DNA of 64,000 nt from positions 310,001 through 374,000 of the forward strand of contig BSBK01009267.1 of the NCBI GenBank assembly GCA_027943335.1. Direction: 5' to 3'. Below are positions 57,788-64,000 of this stretch, one piece after another (within the stretch, counting starts at the first letter, position 1; every line of letters starts with the position of its first letter). The DNA comes from Chamaecyparis obtusa (lineage: Eukaryota; Streptophyta; Pinopsida; Cupressales; Cupressaceae). Under the pieces are notes generated by a model. It saw nothing but the letters and a program-made list of their open reading frames with translations. It made no database searches and was not told the origin of the DNA. The position numbers were made by a program, and so were the translations under genes.

Positions 57788-58842
57788 CCTACTGCTGCCT
57801 ATTTTGGTGTTTTTGAAGCAGTTTTTGAGGATAAGGGTTTCAAGTTTTTTCAGATCTGGTATTCTCTGCATGACATTATTTTTTGTTTCTCTTTTTCCTG
57901 GAAAAAAAGAATTTATTTATTTTAGCACTTTTTACAGGCGCTATAGTTTTTTCAGGGTTTTTTTCTTCAATCTAGAGGAATTGTTTTTTTTAGAGCATTT
58001 TGAGCAAAAATGGATGCTACTATTGTGCTCAGAGGGCTAGGGAGATCAACTTTTCATATAAAATTTGTGGTTTTTGGCCACAGTGACCTCTCAGGAAAAA
58101 ATTTTCATTCTCACGCTATACGACACGCTTCCTGAGAAAAAAATTTAAAAATCTTTAAAAAACATGCCCCACAGGGATTTCTCTAGAATGTGCTGCCCAT
58201 GCTGCCACCACACCACCCCAACGTCGCTCTGACTCGACCCATGCTCAGCCCCCACTGACACACCACCCTCTGGCCGCTTGATAGCTACATTGTCACAATG
58301 TCGTCTGGGAGCCGCCAGAGAGCCACCGGCCACCGGCACCTCCACCCAGTCGCCACTGCTTGGAAGACATAGGTGACATCACCTATGAGGTCACTTGCCA
58401 ACTAGCTTTTTTCGATGGTTTTTCAAATTTTTCTAGCTAGACGGTCCCGTGACGTGCAGAGGGCCGTCAAATTTTTTCCTGTCACCAATTTTTTCCAGAG
58501 AGCTATTTTTCGGAGGGGCAGTTGGTTTTTTGGCCATATCTTTTGCATACGGTGTTCATTTTCAGAAAATGAAATATCGTCGAAAAGGTCTTTCCAAGCC
58601 CGTCACTCTTGTATAGGTTTCATTTCCTAATTTTTCCATTTGATTAGCTATTTTTGGCATCAAAGTGGAGGCTTAATTTTTTCCTCTCTACATTTGGAAA
58701 TCAAGTTTTTCCCTTGTTTTTTTGTGCGTACATACTTATTTGAAGTGTATGAGAGATAGTATAATATTTTGTGGGGGGGTGCAAATTCTCTTTCTGTCAT
58801 TTATTTCAAAGAGAACTTTCTACTTCTGTCTACTTTCTCTCA
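57788..58842 (+). other. Leader of element M with a GC-rich island
   Basis: About 1.05 kb of untranslated sequence with T-rich runs. A GC-rich stretch at about 58160-58370 contrasts with the AT-rich surroundings, with CCACCACACCACCC, CCGCCAGAGAGCC and CACCGGCACC words. A short frame starting ATGGATGCTACTATT (58010) ends after a few codons. Confidence 0.55.
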
Positions 58843-59700
58843 ATGGAAGACTCTTCTGTCACCCACCTTACACCTCACAACTACCACACTCGGAAAGGAT
58901 AGATGACCAGATTGCTTATGGTAAAAGGGTTATGGTCATGCCTCGATGAGGCTCAACTAGTTCTATAGAGGCCTTATGAGGCTCTTATGTAGATAAATAG
59001 GATGGATGAGGCAATGGGCCTCATTGCACTGAATATTTCACATCGGTTGTTGTTCCACCCGGATGGTTTGACCACACCTAGGGCTATGTGGAAGAATTTT
59101 TCCACCTTGTTTGGCACAATGAATGAGTTCAAGGTTCTCCAGTTAGATGCAGAGTTCACCTCCTTGGTACCTAAATCTTTCGCTAGCATTGAGGAATTCT
59201 TGATGAAGTTCAAGTCTCTTCGATCTATTTTACAGGTTTCTAGAAAGATGAAGTCAGATGATGAGTGTATCTTTCTGATACTCTCAAAGCTTTGAGGTCC
59301 TTATCATATTTTCACTTCTACCTTCTACTCCACTATCGATGCATTGGGTGCATGACATGTGATGCCCTCTTTTGAGAATTTTTGTGACAGGTTGACTTGT
59401 GAGCAATCCAAGCTCAATCAGATGGATTCACTTACAAGTTCATAGTCACAGGCATTTCTTGCCAAGAAACCTCAGGATACACATAAGTAGAAGCCAAAGC
59501 TAATATCAGATTCCTCTTCTCAGCACTCTACTGGCCCACCATCTTCTTCTAAGAAGGAGAAATAGAAGACTGAGAGCCCTACATGTTCCTATATTCAGAA
59601 GGGACCTCATGATGAGTCACATTGTTTTCAGAAGAGATTTGATGGCTATGAGAAATAGATTGCAAATTTGCAAGCTCTTCTTCAGAAGAGCACTATTTCC
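58843..59700 (+). pseudogene. Copia gag with CCHC remnant (element M)
   Basis: The likely start is ATG 58843 (MEDSSVTHLTPHNYHTRKG), with the NY pair typical of copia Gag starts. After stops the capsid region is open at 59002-59295: MDEAMGLIALNISHRLLFHP, TPRAMWKNFSTLFGTMNEFK, then FASIEEFLMKFKSLRSILQ. A linker with stops leads to a knuckle near 59581 reading CSYIQKGPHDESHC (second cysteine replaced by isoleucine). Gag packages the RNA; here it is inactive through several stops. Confidence 0.78.
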
Positions 59701-59804
59701 TCTCCATCCTCTTCTACCTCACAGGGGTCTTCTTTTTAGTCTTATTCCACATCTTCAACATCTGGACAATATTTTGGATAGGGTCACACATTATGAGCAT
59801 CCAT

Positions 59805-60100
59805 TACATCCCCTTCACAGGTCCCTTGGATACTGGATTTAGGTGCTTCTCACCATATGGTATCTTCTCTTCTTTTGAGGCTTCTCCTATTCCTCACATT
59901 CTCATGGGGAATAACACTATTATGATAGTCTACGGGAAAGGTTCTGTAGGCATTCAGGATGGCACATTCAATGATGTATTATATGTTCCATCTCTATCTG
60001 CAAACCTTTTCTTGATTTATCAGATTACACTCAGTGGGTCAGGGAAGACAATTGAGCTCACGATAGATTTAGTCTTCATCTGGGATAGTGCGACATGAGT
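59805..60100 (+). pseudogene. Copia protease (element M)
   Basis: The frame near 59823 reads WILDLGASHHM, the copia protease active site with DLG in place of DSG. After a shift, the open frame to 60098 has GKGSVGIQDGTFNDVLYVPS and LSANLFLIYQ, the conserved second half. The integrase GAG pre-domain expected next is missing. Confidence 0.75.
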
Positions 60101-60807
60101 CATTATTGTTATAGGGATAGTTGATCATTTGACCTATCTCTACACCTTCTCACACTTTGGTCCACCATCTCTATTATCAGAGCACTGCTCTCCTCTTATG
60201 CGAGAGCATCATGTGGGGCAGGTAGGTCACTTGAACCTCTGTGTTGTTCCTGAGACCACTTATGTGACTACCTCACCACATCTTGTTGAAGTTTCCTCTC
60301 TTCAGCAAGACTCTTTTTTAGCACTGCCAGACCCTCCTGATAGTGTCAGCTCACTTGTCATACCACCTACATTGGGGATTCCCTTTTAGGATCCTCATGT
60401 CTACTCCTTTGAGCATCATCTCGGCCTTCTAGTGAAACCTCATCTTTCGAGGTTACCTCTTTAGTTTTCACTGCCTTTCACTCCTTTGTATTGGAGTCAT
60501 GGTGGTTTGTTCATTGATCCAGGAGTTCTTTCATTCTGGGGGGGCTTTGGAGCCTTGATCCTCTCTCACAAGGGGGTTGGTAGTACACATTATACTTATG
60601 GCTTTGAGAGAGTCTCTTGAAGTCATTAGTTTTTTTCTTTTTCTTTCTTTTATATCTCTTTTTGGAGAGGAGTTTTCCCCACTGGGTTTTCTCCTTTGTC
60701 TCATGTTTACAGAGATTTCCTTGCATTGGGTACCTGATCAGGCCTTGTTGTCAGGACCCATTTATTGCTTTCATAGCTGCGCTAGGTTAGCTTATCTCCT
60801 GAGCTTC
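60101..60807 (+). other. Element M interior after protease, no pol
   Basis: The expected integrase-polymerase region (normally some 3 kb) is absent. What remains is proline/serine-rich when translated and has no recognisable motif; stops are frequent. It may be the scrambled junction of a large internal deletion. Confidence 0.45.
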
Positions 60808-60822
60808 TCTTAAGGGGGGGTG
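60808..60822 (+). other. Polypurine tract of element M
   Basis: A run of seven Gs after CTTAA ends directly at the LTR start 60823. Confidence 0.8.
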
Positions 60823-61168
60823 TTAGATTAATTATATTTTACACTTATTAATTAGATCACTTTGATTTAATTAATTAAGTTGTCTATTACTCTAGTTTAC
60901 TTAAGCTGTCTCTTAGGTGCATATAATTAATATTTTATATTAATTATTATGCGCAACCTAGCTTTTTACCTTTTTTAAGGTTTTGTTCACCTTATAGGTT
61001 GAACTCTTGTAATTATTTTTTGACACTTCATATTGGAATACAATTTCTCTCACACTGCTGAGATTTCCCAATCTGTGCTTTTTGTGTCTTCTGCTTCCTT
61101 CCAGCAATAGGTCATTTGCATGCAGGTGTTCTTGGTGAACTGTGAAGTTGGATTTCTCAACTTCTACA
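60823..61168 (+). repeat. Element M 3' LTR
   Basis: TGTTAGATTAATTATA ... CAACTTCTACA, collinear with 57425-57772. Confidence 0.92.
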
Positions 61169-61173
61169 ATCAT
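61169..61173. repeat. Target-site duplication of element M, right copy
   Basis: ATCAT, identical to 57420-57424. Confidence 0.9.
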
Positions 61174-61405
61174 AAGACATTGGTATATATTATTAGTGGG
61201 TGTCAATTCCCACTGGGGTTTTTACCTATTTGGGTTTCCCTATAACCATATTGGTGTTATGTGTTGTGTTCATCTATCTTGTTTATGTTAATGTTCATTT
61301 CAGTACTTATGCATTCAAGTTAAGTTTAAAGATTAAAGTGAAAAAGATTAAATATAGTGGACACTGATTCACCCCCCCCTCCTCTTAGTGTTCCCATTCC
61401 TAACA
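61174..61405 (+). repeat. Element L 5' LTR, part 2
   Basis: It has the GTGGGTGTCAATTCCCAC block (61196) and CTGATTCA plus an 8-base poly-C (61372-61379), ending CCCATTCCTAACA. This is the same U5 arrangement as in A, D, F and H. Confidence 0.85.
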
Positions 61406-61407
61406 AT

Positions 61408-61420
61408 TGGTATCAGAGCT
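61408..61420 (+). other. Primer-binding site of element L
   Basis: TGGTATCAGAGCT, two bases after the LTR end. It matches initiator tRNA-Met. Confidence 0.92.
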
Positions 61421-61458
61421 CTGGTCCTCAGAAAATAAGTTTAACCACTTGAGGAGAT

Positions 61459-62420
61459 CATGGATGAGACATAAATGAAACATCTGAAAAGAAATCTTGA
61501 AACTTCTCTTGAATACCTGGACAGATCTAAAAAAGAAATTGAAGAACTAAAAGAAAAAGTCAGTGATGCTCAAGCAGTCATCAAAAGACTAAGGAAAGAT
61601 TTAAAAAAATGTTCTACCAGTGATTTAGGGATCATGGTCAAAAAGATAAATGAAGAGAACACATCTCTGAAAGATCAGATAGAAGAATTGGATGGAAAGA
61701 TAACTAACAATCAAGAAGTCTATGATGAACAAATCAAAGAAAACATTCAACAGAATGAAGAATTGAGGCAAGCAAACATGGAAATCTTGGTGCTAAGAAA
61801 CAACAAAGAAATCTTGGATTCTGAATTAAAAGAAGCAAAGAATCACATTGATAAATTACACACAAGAAAGAATCTAATAGAATGTCAATTATATGCTTGG
61901 AAACTTAAAGGAGATACTAGTGGTATTGGATTCAATAAAGCACAAAATCAGATTGACAATATGCAAGAAAGAATGAAAGCACCAGAAGACACCTTAGATA
62001 CTAAGGAGACTAGAAATCAGACTAAAAATCATAACGAACCATCTAAGGATGAGCACGAGCAAGTAGACTGAACTTGTTATGCATGTAACAAGCATGGACA
62101 TATAGCAAGGAATTGTAAAGAGGTAAGACCTTTCAATGGTTACTATTATTCATGCAATAAATTTGGTCATAAAGCTATGAATTGTAAAACAAGTTAGAAG
62201 AACAAGACTTAGAGTAATCAGAGAAATCAGAATCAAACAAATACAAGAAGTTCTTAGAGTATTACATGTTAGATATGTAATTATAATTGTCATATAGCTA
62301 GACAGTGTAAAATGGTGACTCATATCAATGCCCTGAGGAATTTAAGGCTTGCAGTTGTTTGTCACTCTTGTAACAAGGATGGACACATTTCAAAGTTTTG
62401 TAGATCAAGAACGCACAGTT
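61459..62420 (+). pseudogene. Gag-like protein: coiled coil plus four CCHC knuckles (element L)
   Basis: A first ATG at 61459 is followed by a stop four codons on, so the open part starts at 61475. Codons to 62071 form an uninterrupted highly charged coiled coil (SKKEIEELKEKVSDAQ, SELKEAKNHIDKLH). In the same frame past stops come four knuckles: CYACNKHGHIARNC (62075-62116, intact), YYSCNKFGHKAMNC (first cysteine lost), a third near 62270-62314 with glycine replaced by cysteine, and CHSCNKDGHISKFC (about 62361-62402, intact). No capsid (UBN2-type) domain precedes the coil, unlike the gags of F and M. RNA binding is the likely role; the coil may replace capsid assembly. Confidence 0.75.
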
Positions 62421-63010
62421 AGGAAAGCTCTAAAAAGCTAGAAGAATCAATATTGGATACTGAAGGAGAAGTCAAGTTTGTGAAAGATTCGGAAGGTGCA
62501 AGCATGATTTGGTCAGAGGCAAAGAAGGATAAAATTGATGAGTATGTATTGGATGCATCCATAGTGGATGCACCCTCTACATTTGGATAAATGGCCCTTA
62601 GGGTCATAGAGGGAGCCAATTTTTCTCTAAACCCCTACGCAGCCAGTATACTCACCCTTAGAGTATGTGCCTTTGGATTTAATCTTTTGGAGACTTATAG
62701 AATCTATGTGCAAGAACGCACAACCTGATTGATTGTACAATGAAAGTTAGAGATTTTAAGTGAAAATCTAGTTTACGCGGCAAGCATTAATGGTAAAATT
62801 TTTACTTTAAAGTACATATAGACTTGCAGACCATTCATTGCATTCAATTTTGAGTGATTGGAGAGAATTGAAGCCCTAGCAATTTTTTGTGAAGGATTGA
62901 AGCTTGATTCACCAGCAAAGAAGTGTATTTGATTTTTTGCGGAAGCCCTAATCCGTCACAACAATTTAGAAGCTCTTGGAAACCTAAGTGAAGTGATAAA
63001 CAAGTAAGTT
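62421..63010 (+). other. Spacer between gag and ORF2 of element L
   Basis: An acidic gag tail may extend to about 62588; after that the sequence is non-coding to the ORF2 start. It contains TTGAGTGATTGGAGAGA (62850), which resembles a block at the same place in A. Confidence 0.45.
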
Positions 63011-64000
63011 ATGGCTACTCCTATTGTGTTTGATGTTGCGGAGAAGAAGAGATACATTTTCAAGAGGTACCCTTTCAAATCTACCCTAGATGATTTAGAA
63101 CGAGCATTCTCTCGAACCCCTATTGGTGTTATGCATGTTGAAGACATCCGTGCATACATATACTATAAGAAGGAGCCAGTAGGTCTTGAAAAAATTAGAG
63201 CACACATTGAAACTATGATGAAACCAAAAAAAACTTCCTTGATGAGTTTGTGCAGTTAGAGAATCATCCCATAGTTGATTATGCTATGACATTTGAGTGT
63301 TATGAGTTTGAATGGATAAATATTTTTCTTAGCAGAATTCATGATGACCTATTTGGGATAGGTGAAGTTCTAGTAAGGATTAAAGGAGACCTAATTCATG
63401 AGATGACAGGTCTCTCTAAAAAAGGTGTCATTCTTCCAGTAGGCAAGGATGTGAGAAAACATGCAAGTCAAGAAGTGATAGGCGCAGAATGACTATCGAG
63501 CCTATAGAGGAGAAAGACATCAAATTGATGTCTATGATACTAGGGTATAGGTTCCAACACACCAGCAGGGTGAATAGTGTGTCAACGGTCACAATTCTTG
63601 CAACAATAAGACTTGTGAGAGCAAATGGTGAGTTTAATCTGTGCGAGATCCTGCATGCACAACTGATAGACAATATCAAATCCATTAAACATGACAAGAC
63701 CAAAATATTTAGATTCGGGTCTTTGATCATATACATGTACTTCCACATACTTGGAAAGGTGTCAGATTTGTATTTGGCCAAGAGTATTCCTACAATGTCA
63801 CAGATATCCTTTAAGGCATCTACTAAAAGTACACTAAAGGATTACACAACACTATAATTGAAGACATTTAGGGCCAAAATGCAGATGAGGTACAGAATAC
63901 CAGAGAGTATTGTTGAGAAATACAAAGATAGCATTTGCTTTATGGTAGAGACTGATGTAACATGTATGGAAGCAGTTGAGCCAAGAAAAAAGTGGATCCC
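63011..64000 (+). pseudogene. ORF2 N-terminal part, unknown retroelement protein (element L)
   Basis: It starts ATG 63011 with MATPIVFDVAEKKRYIFKRY. One frameshift in an A-run (about 63224-63232) and stops at 63490 and 63855 interrupt it, but the protein reads to the window edge. Matches to ORF2 of A lie in the same order: EWINIFLSRIHDD and LIHEMTG (63310-63415), ISTITDL-like STVTILATIRLV (63580), FRFGSLIIYMYFHIL (63710), then RIPESIVEKYKDSICFMVET (63896-63955). No enzyme motif is recognised. It lies where pol would start in an autonomous element. It has fewer breaks than the A copy, so is likely younger. Confidence 0.65.

Larger units (their letters stand above)
57425..61168 (+). mobile_element. 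Element M: short Ty1/copia element with gag and protease only
   Basis: LTRs of 348 bp (57425-57772) and 346 bp (60823-61168) are nearly identical and are flanked by perfect ATCAT duplications. A tRNA-Met primer site follows the 5' LTR and a polypurine tract precedes the 3' LTR. The 3-kb interior keeps gag, a CCHC remnant and a protease region; integrase, reverse transcriptase and RNase H are absent. It is a deletion derivative inserted in the LTR of L. Confidence 0.92.
56369..64000 (+). mobile_element. Element L: non-autonomous LTR retrotransposon of the A type, 3' part outside window
   Basis: The 5' LTR (56369-57424 and 61174-61405, split by M) is followed by a tRNA-Met primer site (61408), a coiled-coil/CCHC gag (61459-62420), a spacer and ORF2 (63011 to the window end). 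This is the layout of A, and ORF2 is homologous. L borders the satellite on its left, so it was inserted into the array. Its pol content, if any, is not visible. Confidence 0.75.

Noticed and set aside
58145..58345. Proline/alanine-rich short protein in the GC-rich island
   Set aside because: Only 66 codons, in the untranslated leader of M, no motif; the open frame follows from GC-rich composition.
1..64000. Host protein-coding genes, tRNA or rRNA genes
   Set aside because: I saw no frame with non-retroelement similarity, no intact tRNA cloverleaf and no rRNA. The tRNA-like pieces are retroelement primer sites.

Overview
The window looks like repeat-rich nuclear DNA from a seed plant with a large genome. 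It is AT-rich, has no convincing single-copy host gene, and is made almost entirely of old LTR retrotransposons nested in one another, one small TIR transposon and a tandem satellite. Every coding region is retroelement-derived and nearly all carry stop codons or frameshifts. A gymnosperm or a large-genome angiosperm would fit; the sequence alone does not settle it. I name the elements A to M.

From the outside in, the left 52.6 kb reads as one nest. A 188-bp satellite (SAT, 52631-56368) was entered by H, a Ty1/copia element on + (41269-52630, 5' part outside the window). H was entered by G, a Ty3/gypsy element on - (37930-41268). G was entered by C, a Tat-like Ty3/gypsy element on + (12609-37929) that carries an antisense plant-mobile-domain ORF. 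C was then entered by A (1-12608, a gag plus large-ORF2 element without pol), by D (a solo copia LTR, 14772-15937) and by E (16010-30364, a pol-less element with three LTRs). A was entered by B (2285-9085, LTRs of 2430 bp, coiled-coil ORF on -). E was entered by F (19459-25396, copia on -). H also holds I (41908-43094, a TTAA-flanked TIR element). In its 3' LTR H holds J (solo LTR on -), which holds K (solo LTR of the same family on +).

Right of the satellite, L (56369 to the window end) belongs to the same non-autonomous type as A: LTR, tRNA-Met primer site, coiled-coil/CCHC gag, then the same unknown ORF2. Its 5' LTR was entered by M (57425-61168), a short copia element keeping gag and protease only.

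Direct support for the nesting: target-site duplications match exactly for B (GTTAC), E (GTATA), K (CCAAG), M (ATCAT) and I (TTAA), and in 4 of 5 bases for D and J. Integrase coding of C runs on in the same frame on both sides of D and E. The most novel material is the A/L ORF2 family, the palindrome-rich TIR element I, the hairpin-bearing LTRs of B, J and K, and the antisense PMD gene in C with its own TATA box.
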